Shown here piece by piece: positions 1 to 13,100 of a DNA stretch of 64,000 nt. Source of the stretch: Isoetes taiwanensis (Eukaryota; Streptophyta; Lycopodiopsida; Isoetales; Isoetaceae). The notes beneath the pieces were generated by a model. The model did no database searches. It saw only the letters and a program-made list of their open reading frames with translations, and was not told the origin of the DNA. The position numbers and the translations under genes were made by a program. The stretch covers positions 5,680,055-5,744,054 of the forward strand of contig JAJEKV010000063.1 in NCBI GenBank assembly GCA_021234155.1, read 5' to 3'. Positions within the stretch are counted from its first letter, which is position 1. Each line of letters begins with the position of its first letter.

Positions 1-1270
1 CGCTACGTATTACAATTGAATAAGAAAAATTGCGTAATAGCTAGAGCTCTGGAAAGTCACCAGAGATTTCTAGAAATCGACCCATCAGAATTTTGAATCC
101 ACCACAGATTGAGAGAAATCAACCCATTGGCTAATCTCAGAATCAAGCTGTATGCAGCTGCATGAAAGTAGAAACACCCCACAAAACCGCCTCTTGTATA
201 ACCTAACCGTCAGTATTCAAATAGTAATCGACACTACATATGGCTTTGAAAATTGTAAGAACCATCTCAAAAAGGTTCCCAACAGGGACAATTCACTTGC
301 GAGCACATTATCCGTCAAGTGGAATCTAAGTAGTAGAAGATTTTCTTAAGTAAAACATAGGTTCTACAAACATTGAAACGTCTACCGAACCTCCTGCCGT
401 GAAATCAAAAATTACAGCAGAGGTGGGCGAATGGTGCCTGGTATATTGAGTAATCCTCCTACAGCCCTTTGCTTGGCCGTGGACTTGGGCTGACAATACG
501 CTACCACAGCAGATCTTGGAGTCTCTTTAATTGCACGGCAGTCTCCAAATCTGGGGCCACAAATAAAAACCGACCACACCCAAGCCACAAGGAAAATAAG
601 AGCAGAAGACGCTACAAGCATCTGAAGGCTGAATGGAGTTGCAGAGCTGATCCTGCAAGAAGAAGACCTAACTAAGTGATTTATAAGACCGAATTGAAAC
701 TGGATGAGAAGACTCAAACTCTGCAGCATAAAATAGACGGCTAAGGAAAGGTAAGGTGCAAGCGAGAAGGTGGATCGGAAATAGAAGGGAAAAGAGACAA
801 TGCATCGGGTGGGAAAGATGGTCTACCGCTATTTCCCGAAGAAGAGAGCCGAACTCACAAAAACTCCACAAAATCAACCATTAGAACAAAGAAAAATCTC
901 AACGGCAGACTAGGTGCATTGGACATTATAAATCTTTGAGAGAGAGATAGATAGATACAAAATCGCTATTAACTTGAAGGTAACTAAAACTTGAAGTTGT
1001 AAACTGTACTAAATGGATAAGCTTTTATATTTATATTAGAAAGGATAGCCAAGTCAAGTGACTGTAAGAATAGTGGAATCTGGAATGCGCCAAAGCAAAA
1101 AATAAACAAACGGTAGTATAAAGAGGAGTTCCATCATTAATGAAAAAGTTTACAAAAAATGGAGTCACAAGGACTATTGCAGTTCAGTCTCAGCCACTAA
1201 AAAAGCTACGTTAAATAGCCCAAGGACCATACAAAAAACTGGAAACTGCGATCACAAAGCACTTGACTCC
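1..1270. other. No recognised gene; AT-rich plant intergenic sequence
   Basis: I recognise no conserved protein or RNA here on either strand. The only open frame of note is on the minus strand at 412-729 (listed separately). No long direct or inverted repeat links this stretch to the rest of the window, unlike almost everything downstream. Confidence 0.5.
412..729 (-). CDS. Hypothetical 105-residue open frame with one hydrophobic segment
   Basis: An uninterrupted minus-strand frame of 105 codons. Residues about 30-57 (LQMLVASSALIFLVAWVWSV and the residues around it) form one plausible membrane segment, followed by a Cys-containing, basic C-terminal half. I do not recognise the family. No neighbouring exon with convincing splice sites is visible. 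A frame of this length can occur by chance, so this is listed only because it does not overlap a known repeat. It may be an exon of an unseen gene or spurious. Confidence 0.15.
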   Translation of the reverse strand: MLQSLSLLIQFQFGLINHLVRSSSCRISSATPFSLQMLVASSALIFLVAWVWSVFICGPRFGDCRAIKETPRSAVVAYCQPKSTAKQRAVGGLLNIPGTIRPPLL

Positions 1271-1610
1271 TCTCAGCCATCCAGCCTTACATGAAAGGCC
1301 CATTCCTCTCATGGCATACATCTCTCATTCTCGAGGAGTCACCGGTGTGCTCCCCACACAACCCCACCGACAACCAAACGCTCGATGATCCATACGTGAC
1401 AGACGCCTCCCAATACATAACGCACAATCCTGACGCATTGATAACGGGACTTTTCCCTCCCATGGCAACCCCGGCCATGAGCAGGCCTCCGCCTATCTGC
1501 CACACCCATTATGGTGCCCGAAAGAGGACACGGTGGGTCATTCGCCCACGCCACAACAATTCCTACGTCATAAAGCGAATACGCCAAGGGTTAGCACACA
1601 TCATAACCCT

Positions 1611-1627
1611 CATATATATAAATAACC
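1611..1627 (+). promoter_or_regulatory. TATA-box-like element conserved in X1 and X2
   Basis: An AT-rich run reading TATATATAAATAACC sits at the same relative place in X1 and in X2 (10109-10122), where surrounding bases have diverged more. Conservation of a TATA box between two decayed copies fits the U3 promoter of an LTR, placing transcription rightwards. Functional status is unknown. Confidence 0.4.
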
Positions 1628-4600
1628 AAATGGCGGTGCGCGCATCCATCCAAATACCAACGGCAAAGAATATGCATCTAAAACTAAGAAAAACACTTAA
1701 ACTCGTGTTCTCACTCTCGCTCGGGACGGCGGATCACCGAATGCCAGCCTCAAGCATCGCAGACCGAAGTCTTGGTATGGCGCTAATGCAAGTACAAACA
1801 CTCCGCCAGGCCGTCCGACTCCATCCTACTCTCCCCGCAAGTAATTAACACTTTGCAGATGGCTGACTCCACGCTTATGGCTTCAAGGCGAGGCCTTCCG
1901 TAGATCGCTAGGACCTATGACACCCTTGAGCTTCACTCTGCCAGCTCCCGGCCCCATGAGTAGTGTGTCAGGGAAGCGCCCCTTCCGTGACCAAGGCTGC
2001 TGGTTCCATGGGTGGAAGCTAGAGAACACGTGCTGTCGGCTCACACCCCTCGCATCCGCATCTCACTTACTCACCCTAAATTCCACTCAGTGCAAGGGCA
2101 GGCATACCTAACAGCCACCACCTACACCTGGAGTCGCACTCCATACTGCCCCTCACGCGACTCCGGCCATCGCTCAGCCCAATCAGAGGGAGTCTCGAGC
2201 TCCTTTATGTTCAGTGGCAAGACCCCACCCCACTTCACCACCGCGTTCCTTTGTCTGGTAAGCAAGCGTCCATATACTGTCATGACCCAAGGCTCGGTAA
2301 TTGTGCCGGCTTATTGGGAATTACAGGGTTTTATTCGAACATACTAACGATATGAGTTCGTAGGTCTCTCACCCCTACTCTTTATATTTCCCATTTCCAA
2401 GAGATACCATGGCAAAAGAACTGATAATCCATCCCTTTTAAGAACCAAAGTCCTAATCGAGTATAAAGAGAACTTACCTTTACAAATTGGCGGGTTAGTT
2501 CCTGTTGAAACATTGAGAACAGACAACAACACACAACAAGTGCCCGCCACCCAGAATTCACAACTAAACTACCACTAACCAAGAGCCACAACCGTTAGTC
2601 ACGGAAAGCTTCCATTGTGCCCGTGACGTAGGGCAAAATAAATAGGTTACAAGGACTTTGGAAGCCCAAAGAATGGGCCCTTTGTGGCTTCACCTTGGCG
2701 CCAGCACACCCTAAGGCCACAGCTCCTTTTTAAGGCTCCAACACGCCTCCTCCTATGCTTAACTGCCTCTCAGCCTAGCCTCTCTCTCCCATTCCCAACA
2801 AGCCCATCTGACCCTGTGGGGTAATAAAAGTTCATCACTTTGGTGTCCAAAATGGAAACCATGCTCTCCTGCTGCCTAAATTCATTTCTAGCTAGTGGAA
2901 CTCTGGTGCTAATTAACTAATTTAGCTTAATTAGGGTAATTAGGTTAAGCATTGAGAATGGTCTTGTAATTTGCCAACATGAAGCAATGAAACCACTGTA
3001 TCGACCACTATCAGCCTCCCTATGTTCCAGTGATGTCCTGGCTGCATAATGAGGCCTATGTCCGGGAACCACATCTCTCCCACTCCAAAACACGATCAAG
3101 ACCTTTGTTGCGCAGACCGACCGCCGCCGCGAATGGAAGTTTCAGGAAGCCCCCAATTGCTTAATTCTCGTGACAAACACTCTATCTAAAAAGCATTTTG
3201 GCGTCTTGGTGTAACTATTTTATATATTAAAATAATGCAAGGATGAAAAAGAACTCTACTGTTGCTTGCTATTATGTACGAGCATAATCTCGCAGACCGC
3301 TAATAGAAAGTCAATTCTAATCATATTAACTGCGTATATATGTATTATATTCTCCCTTCACTTTTAAGATTTTTATTACGTTTAGCTTTAATGTAATTTT
3401 GGGATCTAAATTTTTCCTATTTTTGTACAAATTCAACTCATATATTGTTATTAGAGTGTTTTAGATGCCTCTCGACATTTGCGTAATACCCTTTATAGGA
3501 ATTATATTAGGACCAGATATTCCATTTTGACTATATAATGCTAATATTATCATGCATTGGGACGTTTTTATTTCTGTATAACCCAGTATAACATTATCTA
3601 AGTCCTGCTATTCCCTTAGGATATTTGTAGCACATACATACTATCCCCCATTACATTTGATTATGCTGAATAACCCTGCCCTCAACATTATCTTTAATGT
3701 TTCCACACCACTCTATCTTTTAGCACAGATTACCATGCATGAGCATCAGATGCATGGGACTATTTACCAAAGGCCCCGCGATATTCTTAGAGATGTAGCG
3801 CTTTGATGACGACGACATTGAGATGATAATTGTGACAATACATATAATAGAAGACTCTGAAGGGTATGGTATACTGGATATATATTTCATGCTGCTTAAA
3901 ATGCCAAGGTCCAAGGCAGGCGTATCGTCTCAGACGTAAGGTTGCGCTAGGATTACAGGAACGAAGGAAGCAAGTATTGAAACCAGGCACCGCTCTGGCT
4001 CAGATGGTGGAGGACTGAGGAGTCCTGCCTTGGCTTTGGTGAAGCCTGGCACGGTTGGGAATAGCGGAGTGTTGCTGTTCTCATTTTGAATTGATAATTA
4101 TAAAATTTGGTATGACGCTTGCGGCTAAAGTGAAATAATTCCAATCCTTTAAAATTACTATATCGCATTTGACGCGACTAGATTGTTATTCAATGTAGAA
4201 GGAGACGGTGATATAGCACCATATATCTGATGGAGAAGCGGCCATGATTATCTACGCTGGACCGCGTTATATACCGGCGTACCGGCGGTGGAAAACCGGG
4301 GATTATAAGTATCCAAATTGAGAGGGGAAAACACTTTAAAAGTGTAGGGTTTCTCAAATCACATGGTGTGCATAGAATGTCGACTGACATTGTATAGCTA
4401 TTGCTACGCAGGCCAGGTATGATTCTCGCGTGAACCAGAGTAATAATGTTGTATGGGAGGATGTTGATCCATAAATTATGTGGATTATAAAATTACACAT
4501 ATGATACGTGGGTTTGGGTAAAGAGATTGATGTTCCCGAGGTGTGAAACAAAAACGCAAGATTATATCTGACTAAGAAGACCATCGAAAAACGTGAATAC

Positions 4601-7099
4601 ACCCTTAATACCTGCTGTCGTAACGCATGATTCTGGCGTGGTGAAAATTAAGGAAACGGTCGTGATCCTATGTCGGCCGGGAAAGGTAATTTACAAGAGA
4701 CCTGAATAGGTGGTAGTTTTCCCTGGTCAAAAGGTGAAGAGGAGTCGAAGATTCAACCTGATCGAAGGGGAAATGGCATTCTGTAAGACCCGCGAATGAA
4801 GATCTAATAATCATAGCAAAAGGTGCAACCACCGAAAGCTGCAATAAAGTATGTTGGGAGCTCATGGGCTTATTCTATGAAGGAAAGCCAGACCCTTCTC
4901 AACGAATGGATATCTTAGGAGCAAGTAATGTACCCATTAACGACAAGTGGAGACAGTGTTTCTGCTGCCGTAAAACAAACGTCAAACAGAGAGTTTGTGC
5001 ATCCCTGTCAACCAAAGTTCAATAATATGAAGAAGGGGAGGTGCATCCAGTCGAACATTCGCCATGGATGTGCTCGGACTTGGTATTGTGCATCCCGGCG
5101 AGTAGTTCCCGCGCCGCTGGTAGGAAACATTATCCAGAAAAGGATAGTATGGTACTAGAACTTTAGTTCACATAAGGGCGAAGCATGGAGGTAATGAAGA
5201 TAAAACCTATAGCAGATATTGGCATGTCCACTAGGAACTTGTAGGGTGGTACGCGCCCCCTGTGAATTCGCTACCTAGAGCTGAGGCACCAACGCGCAAC
5301 CCAAGGATAGAGAGTCTAGAAGGTGTAAAGTGGAAACTACTAGCAGGGAGAAGTCGCTAGCCAACGGGCATATGAGTCTATACAGGCTGTCACGGTACCT
5401 TATCTGGTACAACAACGTGAGTGTTTCTGATGTTTTCGAAGGATGTAGTAGTATTATACAGCCATACCAGCGTAGGGATATCAAGGATGTCGATTGTGGT
5501 CCATGCATGACACAATAACATTTGCAGAAATATCTCGCACGTAATAAGTACACAATGACAATGTTTTGCCGGGCAGCCACACCGATACGCCATATACCTA
5601 AGATATTAATAGGCATGCTTTACCGCAGACAGCATTCAAGCATCCCTAATGGTTAATATTGACCATCTTAGACGCCGCATTCATGGAAGATGAGAAAGTT
5701 TAAATGAGTGAGAGAATAGTCAGAGTGTCTAGCATATCGGTGATGTTACCGCTCAAAACATCCTCGAGATGGTTGGAACGGCATTGGAATAACCGACAAA
5801 TGAGGTTTTAACCACCTAAAGGTTCGATACCAATGTATGACCGTCATTATGCTTAAGAGATGATTTGTTTTGAAGGAAAGATATATATAAGAATATCAAG
5901 GCCCCTCGGAGGAAGATAAGAAGGAGTAATGAGACTTTTAATGGCGACATACCTTTAGATAATCCACAAGAGGGCGGCATATAGGAATTCCAACTCATAA
6001 AATCAAGACGCAGTGTATTGATCGAACGGTTAAGATTATTATATAGACCAAGAGTCCACATATAATCAAGAGTTACCCCACACGCTGCGGAACAATTCTA
6101 GGTACGTATAGAAGTTTGAGGATCCGCTTCTGCATAGAACTGCTAGCTTATTAAGTGGACTTTTAAACTCTTATAGGTAAGGAATTGGATAATCATATGT
6201 TGGTTACTAACAAGATTGAAACATTGGATTTTCCTATTAGAAGACTGGGTTTTAGTGCCTCATATTAAGTGGGAGCCAAAGACCTAATAACATTCAAAGG
6301 GATCAAAAGTTGAGGTTGACATGCTAACTTAAGATAAATAGGTTAGGTGTGACAAAACATGGCGTAAAACGCAAATTAATCAAGGAACCTCAGAAAAGGC
6401 CTTGGACTGGTAGAAACCCTTGGAACTCAGTGCATAATCCCATGGGGAAAATTTCATGCACGGGTTAAAGTACCATAAGTTTAAATTCATCCCTTTGTGG
6501 TCAACCCTTAGGTTGATACTCCATGGTGGCGTATATTTATTGGTGATCGTCACTATTTTATAATGCATACCGTATAAATACATGGAACGCCACATTCTCT
6601 AGAAAAATAAATAATGCTCGCCCCGATTGGGGTTAGAAGCTAAACAAATGATCTGCTAATCAAAACCGCATTGAAGGAAGTATAAATATAAAAGGAAGGT
6701 AATTCCTTATTTCCAAAGGTAGCATGAAAGCTTAAAACATAGAAGAGTTTAAGCAACTGCATTTGAATATGCTACTCCTATCATAAGAAGCCGGCGACCT
6801 AAGTCCGACATCGTGTCATCACCGCAACAAAAAAGGTCGGATAGATAGATAAGAATCAGTGCTCTAAGTGACAAGCATCCTTTCCATATATATGGTGTTA
6901 CGACGCATCGGCTCGGTGACATATTATGTGAATAATAAGATTGAAGATGTACAAGTCCAACATAGAGCTGGCCCATTTGGGAAGCAAGTGGTACGTACCA
7001 CATCATAAGAACTACAAAGGTTACATTTTCAAATAAGTTAGAGCAGAGTTCTAGCATTGTGGGATGAGGATATATGTTTGAAAGGTACATAGCATACAC

Positions 7100-7400
7100 A
7101 TAATGGACAAACACGTCGGAGAGGTAATCTATGGCTTTTACTACGCGGAGAAAGACGCAAACATTCACCCAGGCTACGCAGGATGTCAGAAGTCAAGCAA
7201 CCGTAAATGTCAACCACCAACAGAACAAAAAGCCATGGGGCCGAGCAGCACAACAGCACAACTTGCGATAGGCACCAAAACAGAGCTACATGCCAAAATG
7301 TCCTGAGCAGACACCCAGCCCACGCGATCCACAACCCGACTGCAGGCAATGCCAAGGCCGTCACATGGGAGGCGTTAGATATATATAGGACTCGAACATG
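7100..7400 (+). pseudogene. Gag-like remnant with CCHC-type zinc knuckle (X1)
   Basis: Plus-strand translation with small frame corrections gives a Gln/Asn-rich basic stretch followed at about 7338-7376 by DCRQCQGRHMGGV, which fits the retroelement nucleocapsid knuckle pattern C-x2-C-x4-H-x4-C except that the last Cys is Val. Upstream, sequence around 6950-7090 also looks like decayed coding sequence. Gag knuckles bind the element RNA during particle assembly. The frame is broken many times and no protease follows that I can see. The copy in X2 (15730-16060) is more altered. The assignment to a Gypsy-type Gag rests on the knuckle and general composition only. Confidence 0.4.
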
Positions 7401-7512
7401 ATACAAGTCCGTGGTTCAACATAGATAATTGTAGAAAGGGTCACGCCAGCACAAGGCAAGCACCCTGATGACCCAAAGTACTCCACGACATACGGCGGCT
7501 CACCCGCCTAGG

Positions 7513-9235
7513 CCATGGCTATGGCCACCGTGATGTCAAGTCATCACGGAATGCCAAACAGCAAAGATGACATCATGACAAAGAAATGGGGCCGAGTAAC
7601 ATTTCCGTGATGTAGATTAACGTTAAATGAGACCCCACGACAGGTAGGTTTACAAACATAAGGGGTATAATAGCGCTTAGAAGGTACGGCATCGCCAACG
7701 CGGATAATGGAAGGAGTAATTGGATTGGTGACTCCATTGAAGAGGATCACAAACTAAAGGATGATCGTACAACGATGCGCACGAAGGGCCGTGATACCCA
7801 AAACCGCGTGAACGCAGAAAACATATTGACGAAAAAAAAGCGACCCTACGTACGATATTTGCACCTGGATAGAAAGCGTTATTACCCAACATGAAGCGGG
7901 CGGTCATTAAGCGATAGTGCTGTAGACTATGGCTTGCGCCAGCAGCTGAAAACTCTAAAGATTTGGTGCATGGCTTTAGAAGAAGACTTCCGTTCAAGAC
8001 AAGATGGTGAATTGCCCACCAAGGACATTTTTACAAATAGATAGATAGGTATAGCATTTATAAGGTCATTACATTGGCAGCGCCCATGAGGACATAAGGA
8101 CGGACCCCAGGATCACCGAACACAAGATCTCGGAATAGAGGCCTATCTTGAGGGGCCCGGTGGTACCGCCCTTTGGGATAATTCACATAACCCCTTTAAA
8201 TGTGGTGCCTCACGGTAGTGGAACTTCTAACGCTTCATTTGGGCACCAAAGGAATGGTTGAAAAATACTTTGCCCCGCAACCATATTTTGGGATAAATTT
8301 AGAAGGAGGTGAAAGTAATCAACAACAAATGATTGGGTGGCATTGGATTGTACCTGAGAACAACTCTAAAAGAGGGTAGACCGGGCCGTCACTTTGACAA
8401 AGCGGTGGCGATAACCACCATGTAGCCATACACGTATTACGCAGGCCGTGTCAAGATCTAGGGAAGCGGATCATGCGCGGAACAGACCAACAGAAGGAAT
8501 ATTGAAGCGTGCGGTAGGATCAAAGGAATCCAAACCGATGGTCTAGAGGGGTGCCGCGATGGCAGCCCCTTAGTCGGTTGGACGACAAAGAGATCCTTTT
8601 CTCGGGAGGCGCAGGACGAGTCAAGGTTTAGACACTAGAGAGAGGCAACGCTAATTAGAATTATGTTTATAAAACATTACTTATATAACGAATAAGGTCT
8701 AATATAAAGTATATGAATGTAGTATGGATTGAATCATGGCAAGGGCCGAAGAAATCAGAAGGTCAAGGCATCCAAGAAAAAAATAATTATGGATCGAGGA
8801 ACGCCGATAATCGACATTATTATTGCCGCCTAAAGAATATCCAAGGATATAACACATGTCCGCTATTCTAGAGAGTTGCCCTGCCGTTAATTAAATTCGG
8901 AATTAGTCCCACCAAGTGAGTTGATGTTATCATAACAAGTTGGCCGTTACTTGCTAGACTACGTGGGTGGTCATTTGGTGGTTTATTCCTAAGGGGATGC
9001 TAGCTTTATATATGGTTATGATTATCCAGGTTTGAGGTCGACTCTCGTGAGCTATAGCAAGAGTGCTTAACTCCAGAAGCTATGGCTTAGAGAACTTTCT
9101 TTCCGCTATGGCGAAGAACTTGCTCAGGTGGCTATAGGCCTCCCACTTAGATGGGTTTACCAAAAAAACGCCTCCTAATTTAAATAGGAAAATAGATGCA
9201 CTATAAATACTAGAAAAGGGTTATATCCCTTTAAA
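7513..9235. other. Unassigned spacer between X1 and X2
   Basis: Homology to X2 stops at about 7512. Up to 9235 I see no recognisable protein domain, RNA gene or long repeat. The base composition and the scarcity of CAG/CTG resemble X1, so this may be more of the same element in a part not shared by X2. No supportable gene. Confidence 0.4.
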
Positions 9236-9310
9236 GAAGTTGGCTTTATTGGTAAAGGTGTTGGCTTAAAAGAAGGTCGGGGTTCAAGATCCATAGTACC
9301 TTTTATATAT
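9236..9310 (+). repeat. tRNA-like SINE head (A and B box) with short tail
   Basis: An A-box-like stretch (TTATTGGTAAAGGTG, about 9247) and a B-box-like stretch (GGTTCAAGATCC, 9280-9291) are spaced about 33-40 bases apart, as in the internal RNA polymerase III promoter of tRNA-derived SINEs. It does not fold into a credible tRNA with paired acceptor ends, so a tRNA gene is rejected. An AT-rich run follows at about 9300. A second similar head lies 130 bases downstream. Confidence 0.35.
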
Positions 9311-9370
9311 AAAGTTGCTATGCAAAAAATGAAGTACTATACGTGTATACATATATTACATCAAAGAGGA

Positions 9371-9480
9371 AAGCTTGGTGTGGTGGTAGGCACCTAGGCT
9401 TGGAGTTGAGAGGTCATGGGTTCAAATCTGGATTGGGGCGCAAAATAATATATGTATATAAAAATACGAAAAATTTTTAT
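9371..9480 (+). repeat. Second tRNA-like SINE head
   Basis: An A-box-like TGGTGTGGTGGTAGGC (about 9376-9391) and a B box GGTTCAAATCT (9419-9429) are about 42 bases apart, followed by an A/T-rich stretch to about 9480. The layout matches a plant tRNA-derived SINE 5' region. Target duplications could not be recognised. Two such heads within 200 bases suggest either a tandem SINE insertion or one composite element. Confidence 0.4.
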
Positions 9481-9839
9481 GGCGGTGAATCTGGCGTTTT
9501 ATCGGGTGTAGGCCGGCATTATGGCAGCTCCTACCATGATCCCGAAGTCGCCGGTGCAAAGCGGCCGAAGTTGACTTTCGGGCCCCTCCTTGACCATTTT
9601 TCACGTCGATAACGATTTGTCCTAGGGTATTTGGGTACCGCAGATCAATGGAGCCATTTCGCCTTCATCCCAACTACCTAAAAAGTTATAGCCCCTCAAA
9701 CTTGGGTCCTCGATTAAGCCCTAACTTCTTTAAACCACAATTTCTTACTTTAACCTAACACAAAGCCAAACATCAAAGAACTAACAATCACAATAGCTTA
9801 GCCTCCTACCTAGCCCGATGAACTATGAGTGAGTTTGGC
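9481..9839. other. Unassigned sequence before X2
   Basis: Between the SINE-like heads and the start of repeat X2 I recognise no conserved domain, RNA gene or shared repeat. An 89-codon open frame overlapping the SINE head (9343-9612) is not supported by any homology that I can see. Confidence 0.4.
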
Positions 9840-10108
9840 GGTGCTATGATTGATCCCAACGAGAATCATGGCTCGATAATTAATCGCGGACTCCTCACGA
9901 ATATATTACGACACCGGACGTATACATGGGAGACTTTCCCTCCCATGGCAAACCACCTCGCCATGAGCTGGGGGCCTCGGGTCTGTTAGGCCACCCATAT
10001 TATGGTGCCCTAAAGAAGGACATCACTAAGGGGTCATTCGCCCACGCCTTCAATGGGACTCCTAATGTCATGAAGCATGAATACAAGGGTTAGCACACAT
10101 CATAAATC

Positions 10109-10122
10109 ACATATAAATAACC
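10109..10122 (+). promoter_or_regulatory. TATA-box-like element in X2
   Basis: ACATATAAATAACC occupies the position equivalent to the TATA-like element at 1611 in X1, and both are followed by the conserved words GCATCCATCCAAATACCAAC or close variants. It is consistent with an LTR promoter reading to the right. Confidence 0.4.
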
Positions 10123-13100
10123 ACCACGAAGGGTGGCGATCCATCCAAATACCAACGCAAAGAATATGCATTTAAAACTAAGAAAACACCTAAACCTCGT
10201 GTTCTACCCTCGCTCAGACTCGGTGAGGATCGACCGCGGTTGGGCCTCTTGCTCAAGAGATCGCCAGCATCGAAGTCTTGGCATGGCGCTGGCGGTATAG
10301 AACATCGGGCTAGGGTTGTCCACTCCATCCGCCCCTCGCGGCACACTTTGCAGATGGGTCAATTCACGCTATGGCTTCGCTATAGCCTTCCGGAGACGCG
10401 GAGACTCAAGGTATCACCCTTTGAGCCTACTCCAGGTTCATGAAGCCCGGTCCCGATGAGGCGTGTCGGGAAGCCGCCCCTTCCTTTAATCACAATGGTT
10501 CCATGGGTGAGCTAGAGAATACGTGCCGCATCAGCGACCCCGATCCGCATCCGGAACTTACTCACCCTAAATCTACTCAAAGTGCAAGGTGCCCCATACG
10601 GTCGGTCACACCACTACACCTGTGGAGTGTCGCATCCATACCCGCCCTCACGCGGACCTGGCCATCAGGCCTAGCCCATGTAGGAGTCTCGTGGCCTTTT
10701 ATGTTCGCGGCAAGACCCCACCCCACTTCACCATCGTGTTCCTTTGTCCGGTGCTAAGCGGGTCCATGGGCGCCTATGACCCGGTGGGCTCTTGTGCACG
10801 TGCCGCATTATTGGGAATTACAGGTTTTATCTAGGAACATACTAACGATATGAGTTCGTGAGGTCTCTACCAGCCTTTATTTCCCCATTTCGAGTGATAC
10901 CATACAAAGAACTATCAATCCATCCTTTTAAGAACCAAACCAGAATCAGAATATAAAGAGAACTTACCTTTACAATCAAGGGTTAGTTCCTACCATTAAA
11001 CACAGAGAATGCATTGAACAACACAACAAGTGCCCAACAGGGCGCTACCCTAGAATTCACAACTAAACTACCACTAACCGGTGTTTTCGGCTGAAACCTA
11101 TCATGGGGTGCTTCCCATGGTGTCAGACGAAGGGTGGCAAAGCAGCGACTAGAGGTTGTTCGGTGATTTTGGTGAGTGGGTCAAATTCTTAAGGCCACTG
11201 CTCAAGCCGGGGGTCAACAAGTCTTTAGGCGCCCAAAGAACAGTCCCTCTTGGGCACTCCTTAGCCAGCCTCTCCTCCATCTCCATTTGCTTCTAATTCG
11301 AATTGGGGCACAAAAGCCCTAATTTGGGTGTCCAAAATGGAAACCATGCCTTGCCCAATCGATTTGGGCCAAGTGGCACCCCCCTTGTTGGTGCTAATTA
11401 ACATATAATTTCATAATTATCCACAATGGATTTATTAACATAGCTAAATAAAACCATTGTGGTCGAATTCCCACTTAGACAATTACCCCTTATGTATAGT
11501 GATGTGTCCCGTGCATACGTTATACCGGTATAAATGCCCGAACGCCACATTCTCCCTCATTTTAAAAATGATGCCGCCCTCAAAGATCAAGACTCATGTT
11601 GTTGCAGCAACACATCATGACCTAGGGGCAAAAAGTGAACAGTCAAAAAGTTTGTGGAAGTCTCAACGTTTTCATCCTCGGGTGACGAGCTCACACTCTA
11701 TCTAAAAGCATTATGTCTATAGATATGTGTAACCGATTATATATTAAAGATGTGTATAGATATAAAGAACTTCCATTTGTTGTTATATTATAATACGTAG
11801 TTATTAATCTCAAGACCTGTTTAATAGAAAGTCATTCTAATCATATTAACTTCGCGGTATATATGTATTATATTCTCCCTTCACTTTTACAAGTGATTTT
11901 TATTACGTGCCTAGGTTTAATGTAATTTTGGATCTAAAATTTTTCCTATTTTTGTACAAATTTAACAACTCATATATTGCTATTGTGAGTGTTTAGATGC
12001 CTCTGACATTTATAGTTACCCTTTTATAGAATTATATTGTACTGTATATTCCATTTTGACCTATATAATGTTAATATTAATTACGCATGACGTTCTTTAT
12101 TTATTTCTCATAACCTTGTTATAACATTATCTAAGTCTCGTTATTCCCTTAGAGTTTGTGTAAGACATACATACTTATCCCCTTCTATTATATTTGATTA
12201 TGTGTTGAATAACTTGCTCCTTTCGATTATCTTTAATGTTTCCACACTCACACTCTCTATCTTTAGCATAGATTACACCATATATGAGGACAGATGTATA
12301 ATCATTTACCAAAGGCCCGATATTCTTATATTTGATTTACTTATTCATTTTATTGTTATTTTCATAAATTTATCACACATACGACACTCTTATAGTTATG
12401 GGGCAATGTGTACAAATGACATATACATTCGACGCCATTGGTACCGCCGGTCGCTATCCGGCAAGTGCTATGGCTATGTAATCCCAGATCACGTAAGGCC
12501 GGGCTAGACTATGGTGTCCATGGCGGAAGCATTGAAACCATGGTAATTCCGCCTCGAGCCCGTTAGGATGGTGATGACCGAGGAAGTCCCGGCCCTACTT
12601 GAAGTAGAAGTGCCGAATGTTGGGAATAAGGAGTGTTCGCGATGTCTCTATTTTGGATGGATACCGAGAAAAATTGGTATGACGCCGTTTGGTATGTAAG
12701 TGAAACACCGGACCTAAAAAATTACGAGGATTGATGTATGATGCGCATCTAGATTGCTATTCAATGTAGAAGGAGACTAGATATAGCACCATATATCCGA
12801 TGGAGAAGTGGTTTATGATTATCTACTAGACCATGTTAAGGAGGTACTATACTAAGGTGGAAACTGGATTATAAGTATCCAGCTCCGAGAGGGAAAACAC
12901 TTTAAAAGTGTAGGTTTCACCATGATGGTGAGCATAGAATGTCGACCGACATTGTATAGCTATTGCTACGAATTGAGTAGGTATGATTCGTGGAACGGTA
13001 GAGAATAATGTTGTATGAGGATGTTGATCCATAAATTATGGATTATAAAATTACACATATATTGTGTTTGGTAAAAGATTGATGTTCCCCGGGTGAAACA

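Larger units (their letters stand above)
1285..7512 (+). mobile_element. Repeat copy X1: probable non-autonomous LTR retrotransposon (Gypsy-like), degraded
   Basis: This block aligns in order with 9840-16168, offset about 8.5 kb: for example, the TATA-containing stretch near 1611 pairs with 10109, 2320 with 10830, 4190 with 12770, and 7338 with the corresponding stretch near 15990. It contains a promoter-like TATA region near its left end and, near its right end, a Gag-like sequence with a zinc knuckle. I found no reverse transcriptase, integrase or RNase H in it. That arrangement (promoter-bearing flank, long noncoding interior, gag only) suggests a non-autonomous LTR element such as a LARD or TR-GAG type. 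LTR borders, primer-binding site and target duplication could not be fixed because the copies are noisy, so the class is inference; that it is a repeat is seen directly. Confidence 0.6.

Noticed and set aside
1291-1848. 185-codon plus-strand open frame as a gene
   Set aside because: It lies in repeat X1 across the TATA region. The copy in X2 does not keep the frame, and no motif is seen.
5275-5616. 113-codon minus-strand frame in X1
   Set aside because: Not conserved in the aligned X2 region (13860-14210), so probably a chance frame.
7338-7376. Zinc knuckle as part of an endogenous plant pararetrovirus
   Set aside because: No movement protein, RT or other pararetroviral domain is nearby. 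The surrounding repeat has an LTR-like layout, so a Gypsy-like Gag is the simpler reading.
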